A stretch of DNA of 64,000 bases from Pyxicephalus adspersus. Its lineage: Eukaryota > Chordata > Amphibia > Anura > Pyxicephalidae. The first letter of the stretch is position 1, and each line of letters opens with the position of its first letter. A model generated the notes under the pieces. That model ran no database searches. It was not told the DNA's origin and saw nothing but the letters and a program-made list of their open reading frames with translations. Shown here one piece after another: positions 1-12,900 of this stretch. Location of the stretch: the NCBI RefSeq assembly GCF_032062135.1, contig NC_092864.1, positions 16,193,762 through 16,257,761 of the forward strand, given 5' to 3'. The position numbers and the translations under genes were made by a program.

Positions 1-129
1 ACGTTTTCTAGTCATCACAATTTGGCCCTGGTTAAAGTTGTTCAGAACCTAACACTTGTCTAGTTTCCTCGCTTCCAATACATCAAGAATAGACTGCTAT
101 CCTGCCATATAATATGCTGTAACTCACCC

Positions 130-265
130 TATTATTATTAATATTATTACTGAACAGGATTTATATAGCACCAACATATTGGTACATTAAATAGGGGTTG
201 CAAATGACAGACAAATACTGACACAGGGGGAGAGGACCCTGCCCCGAAGAGCTTACAATTACCCA
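130..265 (+). repeat. Anuran dispersed repeat, 'tatatagc(g/a)ccaacata' family, copy 1
   Basis: The consensus seen across copies in this window is: (AAT)n, 'aacaggatttatatagcgcc', 'aacatattacgcagcgctgt', then 'aaataggggttgcaaatgac', 'gaggaccctgccccgaagag' and 'cttacaatctaggagg'. This copy has most modules with small deletions. No tRNA-like promoter is obvious, so the class (SINE-like or other non-autonomous) is undetermined. Confidence 0.85.
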
Positions 266-947
266 ATGATAGGTGGCATTACAATGTAATATTCAAGGTT
301 ATTCAGTTCACCTGGTAATGGTTTGGTGTAGACACACGGATTATAAAAGATTACAGGCCGTACGTGTATCAAACTATGAATTAAAGAGTACAGTAATAGA
401 TGGCACATGTATTGTGTACTGATTTATAAAAGACATGATCACAGGTGGCTTGTGGACCCTTCTGTAAATTAAGAGAACATGATTATAAGTGACACAAAAC
501 CCGCTCTGAATAATAGACAATGAAAGCAAATGGAGCATTGTAAAGGTCATAATGTTGGCGCACAACCAAAACCTTCATGTCTACCCATCAGAAAGTACAT
601 CAGTGCCTGATACCAGGGAATCAGCAAACATATTTGTAGTTTCAATCATTGCTTAGAGTTCAGAGACTTGGCTTGGTTCATGCTTGGTTCTGGGGGAGGG
701 GCCTCCAATGTTTGGATTTCTGATGTTCACAATTGTGAAACCGTTTTATATCTTCCAGGAATGTTAGAAAATGATGAATCACTGTGAGCAGAAAATCTGC
801 GGGGATTTAGGCTAGTATAAACATTTAATTCACAGTGTACAGCCATTTACCAGCCATGCTAGAGAGACAGCTTCAAATCTGAAGCCATGTAGCTGTAATG
901 AAGCCAGCCACCCATTCATGCAATATTTATGGGAATGTATATATTAG

Positions 948-1115
948 AAAGCTGTGTCCTGATGTCTGTGTATTAAGAGCTCTGTGTCCTGATGTCTGTG
1001 TATTAGGAGGAGAGGAGAGCTCTGTGTCCGATTACCTGTATACTGGAAGGAGTGTAGGAGGAAAAAAGAAATGGGCCCCGTGTCAAGATATCTGTATATT
1101 AGGAGGACAAAACTG
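948..1115 (+). repeat. Imperfect tandem repeat, ~33 bp unit
   Basis: Units of the form 'gctgtgtcctgatgtctgtg' followed by 'tattaggagg' recur about four times with decay and small insertions. The repeat keeps one frame open (898-1212), but the translated product is just repeated CPDVCVL-type segments and is not a credible protein. Confidence 0.7.
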
Positions 1116-1454
1116 TACATTAGGATTCAGAGAAATGGTTTCTTCGATATTTCTAGGGCACAAACTTCTGTCAGAGAAGATTGAGCCATTTCTCATGAGA
1201 AGGTTGGTTTGAATGGCTAATAGAGAACATGTGTTGAAGCATTTTTGAGCCAAGCAGAAGAATATACTGAAATGAAAACCTTTCTTCAAAGCCAAAGCTG
1301 CAGAACATTTCTACACTGATGGTTTCAACATACACGGCTTAGAATTAACCATCTCCATGCCAGTTGTGTTTTTCAAATGTATGAATGGAAAAAAAAGCTA
1401 TTTTAATGTCAACAGTGATTAGCGCTTGCAAAAAAATAGTATTTAAAAAAGTAT

Positions 1455-1620
1455 TTAATATTAATAATATTATTAATAATAATAAACAGGATATATACAG
1501 CGCCAACATATTACGCAGGGCTTTTCATTAAATAGGGGTTGCAAATAGCAGACAGATACAGACAGTGACACAGGAGGGGATGACCCTGCCCTGAAAAGCT
1601 TACAATCTAGGAGGTGTATG
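1455..1620 (+). repeat. Dispersed repeat, 'agcgccaacata' family, copy 2
   Basis: Near full-length copy: an (AAT)-rich head, then 'cagcgccaacatattacgca', the 'ataggggttgcaaat' module and the 'cttacaatctaggaggtg' tail. Confidence 0.88.
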
Positions 1621-1947
1621 TAATATGATTGGTTGTTTTTGCCAAAAGCTAAGCTCTTCACAGTTGAACCATAGATACGATTTTGGAAAAGCTTGAGCAA
1701 ATTGGATTTGTTGCCCACTGCATCCAGTCAGCAGGAAAGATAATGAAATCCAACAGCTAAAAGGTCACTCCAGCTCTAGCATTTAAGGTGAAGGTAATGC
1801 ATATTTTTTACCACATCCTGTAAAACAGCAGTGAGGAAATATACAGTGGCAGTAAGTTATATAAAACTGAACCAGTTTCATAGGCTGCAAACGGTTTTCA
1901 GGGAAAAATGGTAGGTAAATACTTTTTATATTATGCTACTACACACT

Positions 1948-2144
1948 GGGCCTGATTTATTAAAGCTCTTCAAGACTGGAGAATATAGACTATCACGGGT
2001 GAACTTGGGTGATACAAAGCATTTGCTTTTTTGGAAAATGTTTACCATCCTGGACCAAATCCTTTTCAGGTTTGCTGGATGACTAAGGTTTTTCCATGAT
2101 AGTCTATCTTGTCCAGTCTTGGAGAACATTAATGAATCAGGTCC
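1948..2144. mobile_element. Foldback/MITE-like element, 'cctgatttattaaagctc' family, copy 1
   Basis: The element begins 'gggcctgatttattaaagct' and ends with a decayed reverse complement ('aatgaatcaggtcc'). Similarity between the arms extends inward about 50 bp through 'agactatcacggg' and 'ccatgatagtct'. Long terminal inverted repeats around a short centre are typical of a non-autonomous foldback DNA element. Other copies lie at 26808-27004 and 63889-64000. Confidence 0.85.
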
Positions 2145-2887
2145 ATGATGGACATTGCAAATCATACTGTCAGCCAATCAAAATCATGTATATATACAAT
2201 AAAAGAAGATAAATAATAGGGAAAATGCCTGCTGCAAGTTTTAATTATAATTTTATCTGTGCTTAAGTCTTCTCTGCAAAGTCCCACAATTGCATTTTGA
2301 TCCTACCAATAAAATTCACCTAATGCATCTTCCTGTAGCAAGTGGTGTGGCAACAATGCAGCACTGCTCCTGAATTCAGAGGAGAGTGATCTTCTTCATG
2401 TAGGTTGTGTCTGCATGCACAATAGTGGGATGAGAAAATGCAGGGGGCATCTTCTAACCCCACTACAAGGTTATAAGTTCAATACAAGGAAGTGTTTAAA
2501 TTACTTTATGAGGTTCGTGCTTCACAGAATTAGATTTCGGACCAGTTTAGATTGTTAAATAGGCACCTGTAAGTGTAAAGCATAACTGGCAGACATTTTG
2601 TTTGCAAAAGCAACTGCATACTTGGTTGGATTCTATTACTTATTACCCATCTAGCAATAAATAACCCCTAAACATGAAAACTCCTCTGCTGTGTCCCTTA
2701 CTAGTCATAAGCTGCCAATGATAATGCCCCTGTCATGACATTATTATACCGTGCAATCTTCTGGAGCTTCAAATATCTGTAGCTAATTGAAAGTGCTAAA
2801 CTCAAATTCAGCAAGACATTTATGTGGACATATTTGGGAACAGGCAAATCATGTGACCACGGATAAGTAAAATAACATTTAGATTGG

Positions 2888-2982
2888 CGTTAAATAGGGG
2901 TTGCAAGTGACAAACAGATATAAACAATGACACAGGAGGAGGAGAGGACCCTGCCCGAAAGAGCTTACAATCTATTAGTTGG
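2888..2982 (+). repeat. Dispersed repeat, 'agcgccaacata' family, truncated copy 3
   Basis: Only the 3' half is present ('ttaaataggggttgcaagtg' to 'gagcttacaatctatta'). Confidence 0.8.
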
Positions 2983-4929
2983 TGTGATTGATTCCCCAAA
3001 ATATTTAAAATGGACAGACCCCAGAAGCTCATTTTAGCAACAACGGCATCCCTTGTATTACTCTAACTGATTTGCTTTAAATGCATACCTAATACCAAAA
3101 CTGAAAAAAAAACAACTGAATGGGAAAGCTGCACAGCTAACTACATGACAAAAAAAAAACATTGACATGTTAGACTTGTACAGATAAACAGCTCTGCTGC
3201 CAATTTCATGCTTGAGTTTTTTGATCAGTAGTTGAATATTCGGAAGTTTCAAATGCATGTACAAAATTCTGCCATTCTAATAATTTTTCCTTCTTTTTAC
3301 TAGGTTCCGAATTATGATTTAAACACACATTTGTACACATGATTTGACTTGTGTACATCAGTGTTGGTTGCAGGATGGAATGGCTTGTGAGTGTAGGCAA
3401 GGTAAGTACAAGTGGGTCAGAAGGGACCTTTAAATGGACTCTGCATGGGTGTGCTAACAGTGCTTCTATGTTGGCCAAGGTCATCATTTAAAATCCGAAT
3501 TTTCCACTTGTTATTCATGAAGACATTGCCATCACTGGGTTACCAGAGGTTGACTTGAAAATGCCAAGCAGTGGTAGACTTAAAGCTACTCATCAGGTTT
3601 GGAATGGCTTAACCTTTTGCAAATGTAAAGCATTTGCTCATCTGAGGACCTAAAATGGAAAACACCTTTCATTTCTGCATTGTACAAAAGGTTCAAATAA
3701 CACCTTCCCCAAAAACCCCCTGTTCCATCTGCCCAAGTCATCTAGACCTGCTGTTCTATCAGGATGGAGGAAATTGAGAGTATTTGGACAAGAGGGAGAG
3801 AAAGGAGGTTAGCAGGAATTTCATGATGCTGAAGGAAAGAATGTTTCTTCTCCTCCTCCCTCCTGTACGCCCAGAGTGCTGAAGGATACTGAGCCGCCCT
3901 GCAACATCTGGAAGAACTTTCTGCAGCCAATTCACCCACACACTCTCGGCGAGCACACACACACGCATATATATGTGGCTGCCCAATTTAATCCTGCCAC
4001 ATGTGGCATTGGAAGCTCTGCCAACATACACAGGAACAGGCAGACCGTATGGCGCCCAGCCCAACCTGTCCTCATCCGCTGACCTAGAGGACGACGGTGG
4101 GGGCAGGTGATAATATAATCTATTTTCAATGTGCGTATGGCGGGGATGCTGAATGATTCATGGTCAGCGCATGACTAGTAATATTGCAGACAGAAGGGGG
4201 TGATGGATACGTGTTAAAGGGGGAGCCGGAGGGGGCTGTAGGTGTGCGCTATATCAATTCCATATGTTGTAACATCAAACTCTTATGAAAGAAACACTCG
4301 GCCACTAAATGGAAACTTTTACAAAGGAACCACAGAAGGTAGAATACTACTGGCTTCAGTTTTAAAGAGAGCAATAAGTACCTTTAACGGTTTCATTCCT
4401 TGCCATAACTTGAGACAATTCTACCAAATGTGTCTTGCAGCACAAAAACATACGTCTGAGCATATAGCAACCCCCATTCACCTTTGAAACATATGATACA
4501 TACTTACAGTAAAGGGGTTGATTTATAAAGCAGTGAATCTGACATTGAGCAAACATTCTCTGGTAGACAGAATCAATCACTGAACTATTTAAAACATATG
4601 GACCTGAAAGATCCTCCAGCAGAGAATGTTGATGAATGATTTATAAAAAGACCCCTATATGTTAAAAGTTTAGGTATCCTATTTTAAACAAAAGAGGTTG
4701 CCATTACCTAGATATGATTCTGTATCTGCAGTAAAAACAATTTCTAGTCTCCGGTTATGTTTAGTTAATTTATAAAAAAAAAAAAAAAAAATCTCTGCAT
4801 GACCCAATACTATCCAAAGGAAGACCTGAGCGTACTGTGCAGAATTTGCAGTCCTGTCACAACCCGTTCTAAACCCCCCAGTGATCCATGATTGAGCAGC
4901 ATTGTATATCATTTGCAATCAGTATGCAG

Positions 4930-5055
4930 TGTCCTCCCCCGCCCCATTTAGCCGGGCGCACCACCCAGCACTTTTCAGTAACCTCCCGACTGTTTTTGGG
5001 TGGCTACTGAAGAGTAAAGTCACAATACAGGGGCTACTCTCCACCTATACGTATA
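4930..5055 (+). repeat. 'gggcgcaccacccggcactt' repeat family, copy 1
   Basis: It shares 'agccgggcgcaccacccagc', 'cttttcagtaacc', 'tgtttttgggtggctactga' and 'gtcacaatac' with copies at 27492-27625 and 52363-52525. It is a short interspersed element of unknown class. Confidence 0.8.
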
Positions 5056-6747
5056 GTTACCTCTGGTAGACATTTGTTCTATAGAAGGTTGCTCATAGGT
5101 GCAAATTGCTGTTCAGCTGCTTTGAATTGTTTGTTACCAGTCCTGCTCAGCACACTTTTATTATTCCTGGATTTTTGAAGCAGTCAGATTAGATTTCCAA
5201 ATTTTGCACATTAGGCAAGGCTTTTGCAGCTTCCACTTGGCATGGTGTGGTACTGCTTGGCGTACAGTTAACCAGCATACCCAGAACCTTTTCTAGGTCT
5301 GTTATTCTCAGTTACATTTTGTTTAAAGAGACAATATCAGCTTGCCCTTTTAGGACAAAATGGCAGAACCTTTGCAAAGGGGTCCCCCTGACCCACTGAT
5401 ACCTACCCATCACCCTGTTGCTCTAGTCTACAGCCAGAAACAACATCCAGTGCTTCCAGCTATGTGGTATTACATGTCACTTCCGACCATGTGACAGAGC
5501 CCAAGTTTATTAGACAATCAGTAGGTATGAGCCACTATAAAATGTCAGAAGGAGTGATGTACCAGTTTCCTCCTTTCTTTAATGCCAGCCTACACTGGGG
5601 ACTGGGAATTATAATGTGGGGTTATAAGTGGAGGGAAGAATAAAAAGGAACTGGCAAAGCAAGCATCAGGGTGTGTCTTTGCAAAGACACTGATACGTTG
5701 CCCTAAATAAGCAAGGTGATCATGTCTCTTTAATATAAAGGGGGAAATGGCACTAGAATAGTCTACGTGCATAACCAGACACTAATCAACTTATGATCCC
5801 ATTATGCCAAGATAATTTTGTAATATGTTTCTATTCTCCGAGTTTTATTACTTTTACATTACTTTAGTTATGAGCAAAAATAACCCCCTTTCTATAAACC
5901 TGCTTAATAATATAAAGATTCATTAGCAGCAAGAAATTTTTCTGCTACTTATAACATTTAAGGGATAAATTGTTAAGGGCTACTTTTAAGGGTGGTTGTT
6001 ACCTGTCAAAGCTAAGGCTCCCATCTAATAAAACAGGCTGCCATTGTCCAAATCCCTAAAGGAGTGCTAATTTCAGGGCAGGCAAGTCACTTTATCTAGC
6101 ACCACTTTGGGGAATTAGAAAACTGCAGAGCTGGATTGCAACCTCATCTGTAAGAGGTACCGGCTGTCATGACAGGTTCCCTTTACCATGTACACAGGGT
6201 GCCCCCTAGTGGTGCCAAGCTGCTGTATGATGAAATCAAATTGGTACAAGTGACACGATTGCATTTCCACGCCACGTCCCTGGTTATGTGGACCGAGGAG
6301 AATTAATAAAGGCCAAGCCCACAAATGTGTTTTGATATTTTCTTCCTTTATACTGGCTATTCAGTATAAAAGTGATAATAAAATGCTGTACTATATCATT
6401 TCTAATAATCACATATTAAATTTACCATAGAGGTCTATACCACATTCCCCTATACCCATTTCCCCATTATCGCCTGTTTGTCTCGGATGACAACTATCTA
6501 TTATGTGCAAGTAGCCTAAGAGCTAGTTTACACCTTTTCTCTTCTAATCCAGATGATAAAAAGATCAGATTAGAACTGAATCTGAAGGGAAATCAGCGGA
6601 CGATTGAAAAATAATTTTTTTCTGGTTTTGATCAGTTGTGTATAGATCAAACACTTTGATCAATTAGTTGAAAGCTCACAAGTTCTATCCTGGGTACTAA
6701 CAACCAAATACATTGGATCAGAATCTGATTGGCAAGTTGTTATAATT

Positions 6748-7060
6748 ATTAAATATTATTACACAGAAGTTATATAGCGCTGACATAATGTGCAGCGCTT
6801 TTCAAAGTCCATAGTCATGTCACTAGCTGTCCCTCGAGGGGGCTCACAATTTTATTTCCCTACCATAGTCATTAATACAGCCTAAGGTCAATTTTTTGGG
6901 GGGAAGCCAATTAATCGAACTGCATGTTTTTGTAAAATGGGAGTAACCAATGCAAACATGGGGAGAACCTGCAAACTCCATGCAGATAGTGTCCTGGTCG
7001 AGATTTGAATGCTGCAAAGGCCAGAGTGCTAACCTCTGAACCACCATGCTACCCACAGAA
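6748..7060 (+). repeat. Long form of the agcgc repeat with a 'catggggagaacctgcaaac' tail
   Basis: Begins 'tatatagcgctgacataatg', continues with 'ccatagtcatgtcactagct', 'ttttggggggaagccaatta' and 'catggggagaacctgcaaac', and ends 'tgctaacctctgaaccacca'. The same modules occur in reverse at 60425-60690 and in part at 54778-54985. This gaaac/gagaacatgcaaac module is widespread in aquatic vertebrate genomes. Confidence 0.8.
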
Positions 7061-7454
7061 GTGTGAAATATTTTACACGTCTGAGCAGTTTTTTGGGACC
7101 GATCAGAAGATTTATCAGATAGTTAATTTAAGAACAGTGGATCTGCTCGTGTGTAATAGAACTAGGAAGAGAAAAAGGGACAGATGTTTGGGTTCAAAAG
7201 GAAGGACGAACGCTGCAAATGATGTACAGTTAGGTGTTTCAATGAACTATTTTGCTTTGCATGTGCTCATAGGATCCTTTCCCAGAGACACTGACAGATA
7301 GGAGCTAAAGTAGCAGAATGCAAATCATATAGATTATAAATATAGATATCTATATACATCAACATTTAAACCAGACAACGATATGTAAATAAAGTAAATT
7401 CCAAACTAATACATTATCCAGTGCAAGGGGAATTCATTGGTAATGATGGTATAT

Positions 7455-7592
7455 TCCCCCACCTACTAGATTGTAGGCTCCTCGGGGCAGGGTCCTCTCC
7501 TCCTGTATCACTGTCTATATTAGTCTGTCATTTGCACCCCCTATTTAATGTACAGCGCTGCGTAATACGTTGGCACTATATAAATCCTGTTT

Positions 7593-7625
<33 letters not shown>
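7455..7625 (-). repeat. Dispersed repeat, 'agcgccaacata' family, copy 4, reverse orientation, with (AAT)n tail
   Basis: The reverse complement of the consensus runs from 'ctagattgtaggctcctcgg' to 'ggcactatataaatcctgtt' and ends in about nine AAT units. Confidence 0.88.
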
Positions 7626-7628
<3 letters not shown>

Positions 7629-7739
7629 CTAATGAAATTCATCTTACTTTAAAGAAAAGCCTGCCACCCGGCTAGTGTGTTAAACGTCCTATGTAGTTTT
7701 ATTTTTTTTTTTTTTTTAAGAACAGGTTTCTTAACTAGT

Positions 7740-8200
7740 TAAAGTGGACCTAAACTCAGATTTTTTACTTTACATAAAAGGGTAGACAACCCCTTTAAAA
7801 AAAAAAAAAAAAAAAAAATACAGTTTTTTTTAAATAAGTGCATGACCCATGGCGATCAAGACAGCACATACCTACATTATGCATCCGGGGAGGCTTTTGG
7901 CTGCTCCTTTTGCACATGCCCTGATCTCGGGCATGCACAGAAGGAGCCCTTACTCTAATGGTGGGGCATGCGCAGTGAGATCAGCAATCTTTTCGCCATT
8001 TACATCACCAGGTCTTGCACCTGCACAGTGTGAGATCGAGTGATGTAGAAAGAAGAACCTGGAAGATGAGAGTAGATGTTGGCGCCCGGCCGAAGACAGA
8101 TACCAGGACGACCTGGGACCCAAACGAAAAAACCTCCTAGCGGATCTGCGGGATTAAAGGTAAGTGCGTTTTTCTATTTTGGGTTTAGTGCCGCTTTAAG
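7740..8200 (+). repeat. GC-rich interspersed element 'gcatccggggaggcttttgg', copy 1
   Basis: Element with a 5' module ('aagtggacctaaactcagat'), an A/T-rich bridge, a GC-rich core ('gcatccggggaggctttt', 'gggcatgcacagaaggag') and a 3' module 'gcgggattaaaggtaagtgc' followed by 'tttgggtttagtgccgcttt'. Related copies are at 41500-41875, 50810-51115 and 51378-51680, with a separate 5' module at 39588-39715. Class unknown; it contains coding-like frames that are not genes. Confidence 0.8.
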
Positions 8201-8631
8201 ACAAGACAAATCAAGAAAAGCTGCAAGGATTATCTTTCACATTTTAAGTCCTCCAACTGCGCTTTAAAGGGGAACTGTAGTTTGCCTGCAAAGCAAAAAG
8301 CCTGCTGCATAGTACACAAACCATTAAGCCCCTGTCTGTACTGTGTTCTCCAGACACTCAGATCTGGAGTATAAGGGTACATATGGTCACCTCTGCCAGC
8401 ACCTTACAACTCAATACTTGATGCCTGGGTGCTGTCACATAGGAGCATGCTTAGCCCTGTGCAAGTACAGAAAAAACAGATCTCGGATGCACCATGATTC
8501 TGCATTGTGAAGTTTAGAATCCAGTTTATCCAGAGTTCGGCTCTTCCAACAATTTCTACAGAACCTGCAGCGATGCCTGCTCACATCAACACAGGCTACC
8601 TAATGCAGCAGAGAGGCAAGCATGTAAAGTA

Positions 8632-8712
8632 GTCTGTCATTTGTAACCCCTATTTAATGTACAGTGCTGCATAATATGTTGGCGCTATAAACATCATGTT
8701 TATTATTAATAA
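8632..8712 (-). repeat. Dispersed repeat, 'agcgccaacata' family, truncated copy 5
   Basis: Reverse-orientation fragment: 'gtctgtcatttgtaacccct' through 'gttggcgctataaacatcat'. Confidence 0.8.
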
Positions 8713-9089
8713 CCTGCCTAGGTATGAGGGCTGATTTGGGGATATGTTACATAAGTAGAGGCTTTTCTTTATACAATGGTACACCTAAATAAATTTGGAC
8801 ATATGAGTGAAAGCTACCAAGAATATAGTTAGCTTAACTAGCCCCACCCCCCACCCCCGCCCCCACTTCAGTTCTTGACTGTGCTGGTCTAGACTTATGG
8901 AGGTTCCATCCATGCAGAAGAGTATGGCTGCAGTCATATGGATTTATGAAGCAGGCATTTTGTGGAATAGCAGTTTGATGTGGCCAGGGCTTCATTCTGT
9001 AAAACCTGTGCTGTGCATAGTAGGGCAGCACAGTGTAGATCCCTGGTTTGAAAGTAGGTATGTTGCTAAATGGCTGTCACTCAGAGATT

Positions 9090-9470
9090 TAGGTTGACAT
9101 TCACAAATCCAGCAACCTCTGGACCTGGAGAGTTTCGGATTTTCGGAAATTCCGGATTTTTTACGGTTATATAAGTTGTATACATTTAAAAGAAAATGGC
9201 TACCTGTACAGTCCTTTAAATTGATGCTGAATCTATAAAGGGGCTATACAGCAGCAAATAAATGAGAAGGAATGAGCAGGAAATCACGAGCAAGCAAGTC
9301 CCAACAGCTGATTCTGGAGTAGAGCGCCATCAAAACATAAATGGCGCCTCCAGAAAACAGTGTAAATTTGAAAATGCTCTCTGAAATCCATGCCGGAAAT
9401 CTGAAGGAACTGGATTATCGATGGCCGGATTTTTGAATGTCCACCTGTACTAAGTTATTCAATTCAAAGC
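9090..9470. mobile_element. MITE-like element with 'gacattcacaaatccag' ends
   Basis: The left end 'gacattcacaaatccagcaa' is mirrored by the right end 'gccggatttttgaatgtcc'. An inner 'tccggattttttacggtta' is also seen. Short inverted ends, no coding capacity and ~380 bp length suggest a non-autonomous DNA transposon. Confidence 0.6.
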
Positions 9471-9919
9471 ACTAAACAATATACTGGCATTATAAACATA
9501 CCCAAAAAGAATGATTATTCATCCAACAGCTGCAAGTCTCAGGTCTTCCAGACTTTAGACTTGTGATTACAGTAAAGTATGTGATGCACAATTACACATT
9601 TATAAACAGGCATCGAATGACAAAGGAAAAAAGGAGGCCGGTGACTAGCAGCCAGTCCTCACATGAATGAATCTGCCTTGTTGTGACATGCTGTGTGAAT
9701 CTTATCTATGTGTGACATTTCTTTGAGGAAGGTGGTAGCATGTAATCACACGTCTGTAGTTTCTGTAGTTCCAGCACAATGAGATCTGCAATGGAACATG
9801 CCCATGTAATCCATGTTTCTGAGATTTCTTTTCTCCTGACACCCCGGACCCCCCCCCCCCCAAATCCTGCATATTGCAGTAACATAATCTGACAGTTCCT
9901 TCATGTCTCGGGTCAATAC

Positions 9920-12900
9920 CTGGCTGGCTCGTGTGCTTTTGCGAACATCAAAGATCCTCAGTCTCTTTTCCTGTAAGAAGAAAAAATGAAAATAAGAATT
10001 GACTTAGAAGAGAAACAGCTAAATATTGCAACATATAAACTTATTAACATGCACACCCTAAACCCTTTTTAATAAAAATCATGCAGTAAATACATTTGAT
10101 ACCTAAGCACGGTTTCAAAATCTCCCACCATAGACAACCTTAGGATATCAGCATTAAACAAAGTATATCTGGTGTAAAGTCCATGAAGATTATCCATGAC
10201 ATCCAATCATGATGAATTCAGGAGCTACTGCAATTTGCAAGCTTTGAACGTAGATCAGATATCTTGCGCATGTACATGTCATGTAAAGAAAACCTAAGAG
10301 ATGGATCAATTCTGGTTATTTGTATTGAGTACAGACACACACAGGGAATCACCAGCTACATTTAAGAGGTGATATCTGACTTCCTGATCCATTGCTGTAT
10401 CTTCAAACAGGAAATGCTGAATTGCTATATATGCCCCCCATAGCTGGAAAAGCCAGACAGATAAAACTATGCATCCAAAACCTCTGTTTTTATTGAAATG
10501 AAACAGGTTAGTTGTTTTATTCTATCATCTAAAGTGTGTTAGGGACCTTCTTTATATAAGCATTAGAATTTGATTAGTTTTTGTATGCTTCTTATTCTGA
10601 TTGTAGTGAACCAAGGATCTTAAAAAGAAAATTTGACCAACAGTGCAGTTATCCTTTATTAATCCTCCACTGCCCTGAGTGCAGCTCACCTGGGATGATA
10701 CTTACCTTTCTATTTTGTACACTACACACGTTCGCCGTGCCCCTGTTCATTTCTATTGGTACGTTGTGCACATGGCTGCCACTAGCAGTACCTAGGAGCG
10801 TGGCTTAGGCTGGGTACACAAGTGCAATAGTTCTTGTCCGATAACTGGCTAAGGGTTGATACCGGACCAGAATCCTGCGTGTGTACAGAGCTCGCCGTCC
10901 ATTGCCTGACCGACCGTCCTGGCGGATCTAGGATGATTGATGATGAACGATAGTAATGCTAGTGAGGGGAAGAAAGCGCAGCGGGCTACTGCCCTGTCGT
11001 ACTCCCCTCACCATGGAGCAGAACAGGGCTGTATGTACAGCACTCGTTCACGCATCGTGTAGTCCTTAGAAAGGATCATGAAAGATCCTTTCCATCGACA
11101 AATATTGCACGTGTGTACATAGCCTTATCTTTAGCAGCTAAAGTGCAAGTGCAGTATAAAGAGGGACTGGCCAGGACCATGCTGAATGAAAGATGGCTTC
11201 ATAAAGGAGAGAGGTAAAGTATTATCTTAGATGAGTTGCACTCGGGGCAGACAGAATAATTAGGGGCACCTTTACTAAAGGTGATGTCTTTAAAATTAAA
11301 CTCCATATATATGTCGAGGAAAAAATACCCATGTCCCCAGAAAGACAACTTGGGTCTCTATCCCAATCTATAAACACAGCATAGTCTTTTTTTTCCCCAA
11401 AATCAGCACTTCTTATTATAAACATCTCTCCCAGATATTCAACTGGCAAATGACAGAACCTCAATTAGCAGATGTGATTCTGGCATTTAAAAGCTGAGTG
11501 ATAAAAATGAGGGTAAGTCATCACTGTTGAATAAGTAATAAGTATAAATGTTTTAATTAGTAACTGGAAGTATTGATGACAGGAAGCTAGCAAGACAGCC
11601 AGGCAACTAGATTTTGTAGAATGAGAAGTCTGTGTGGCGGCTTTATGAAGATTTCTTATTGTTCAAGAATAAGCATCAGTAATGTAACACGACATGTACT
11701 ATGTGTGCCAACTGCTGGCTCTTACAATGTAGTGTTAACTCTCATTCTGTACAGCTTTCACATTAGTGAAGTTCTTTATTCTCATTTCCGTGACTGCTAA
11801 TTTGTATTGCATATTTTCAAGTCACTTATTATTCTAGCAGCTGACATATCTTTAACCCCAGCAAGCATACAATGACATGCTTTTCTTAAGGCATTAAGTT
11901 AGTTGTGTTGATTTTACTTAGTTTTAGATATTAAGAAAAAGGTAAATTCTCTATCAAGCTTTACTGCTGCATGTGTCCTATTCAGGGACATTTGCTATCA
12001 CTTCCTATCCAGCGACAACACAGAAATTACTTATAAAGTATTGGTTACATATTTCTTTTCATTTGCACAGTATGGGAAAAACAATAAGAATCTATTTACT
12101 TGAAGAACAGTTCATCTGTACCAATCCTTCTCTTAGAATCAGTTATTGATTCATATGAAGCACTGAGACACAGCAACCTATTGGCAGAACTTGCCAGTAA
12201 TGCGGGTGGCACCATTGTTATCACACAACAGTACAGCAATGGAATACAAAATCCAAGCCCTAAGCCTGCATGTAAGGAAGAGGTGTACTTTTAAAACACA
12301 AATATTTTTTTAAACACCCATCAATATTAAATATACTTAAATATTGCCTAGTCCCTTTGTAAAATGTTGACATCTGTCATCATATAACTAGGCCAACCTA
12401 GACATTTCTTGGCTTACAATCGGCCTGTCAGCAGTCTACACCGATTAGCAGTACAATAGAAAATAACCGACCATTTGATTTAATGACTTTGATGTAAAGA
12501 TCTAAAATGGATGACTTCTATGCACTCAGTTAACATTTTTAGCATGCCAAGTTTCTACAGAATACCCGGAAATTCATACTTCAGGAAGTCAAAGGTCTGG
12601 CCAAGCAAGATGGTTGAAGATGAACAACCCAGTAAATGACTAGGACAAAAAAAGTGATGGAGGTTGGGGAGGTAGCTTGTCATTGGTCACATGACTGGAG
12701 GAGGGTGCAAGTATGCCATAATGTGCTTTGCATTCTTACACATCATGGAAAAGGACCTGGGGACCTATATTGGATTCGGATCTGCTTTAACAGTACTGTT
12801 AACCCTGAATAATTTTCTATTACTACAATACAGAAAGGAGAAGCGAGCCCTTAAAAAAATTCCAATGGAAGACTTAGTAATGTTGAGGCCGATACCTCGG

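Larger units (their letters stand above)
1..9919 (-). other. CORO7: Presumed CORO7 intron 7; repeats only
   Basis: No CORO7 exon or other convincing coding exon was found here. The stretch lies downstream of the last CORO7 exon seen and is most simply its next intron. It contains the dispersed repeats listed separately: the agcgccaacata family, a foldback element, a GC-rich element, an hAT-like MITE and short microsatellites. The remainder is unremarkable AT-rich sequence. Confidence 0.5.

Noticed and set aside
898..1212. Cys-rich 104-codon frame
   Set aside because: Generated by a ~33 bp tandem repeat; the repeated CPDVCVL-type text is not a protein family.
1..9919. Search for the next CORO7 exons
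   Set aside because: No match to the expected following WD40 segment on the minus strand, so the gene is reported as continuing beyond the window.
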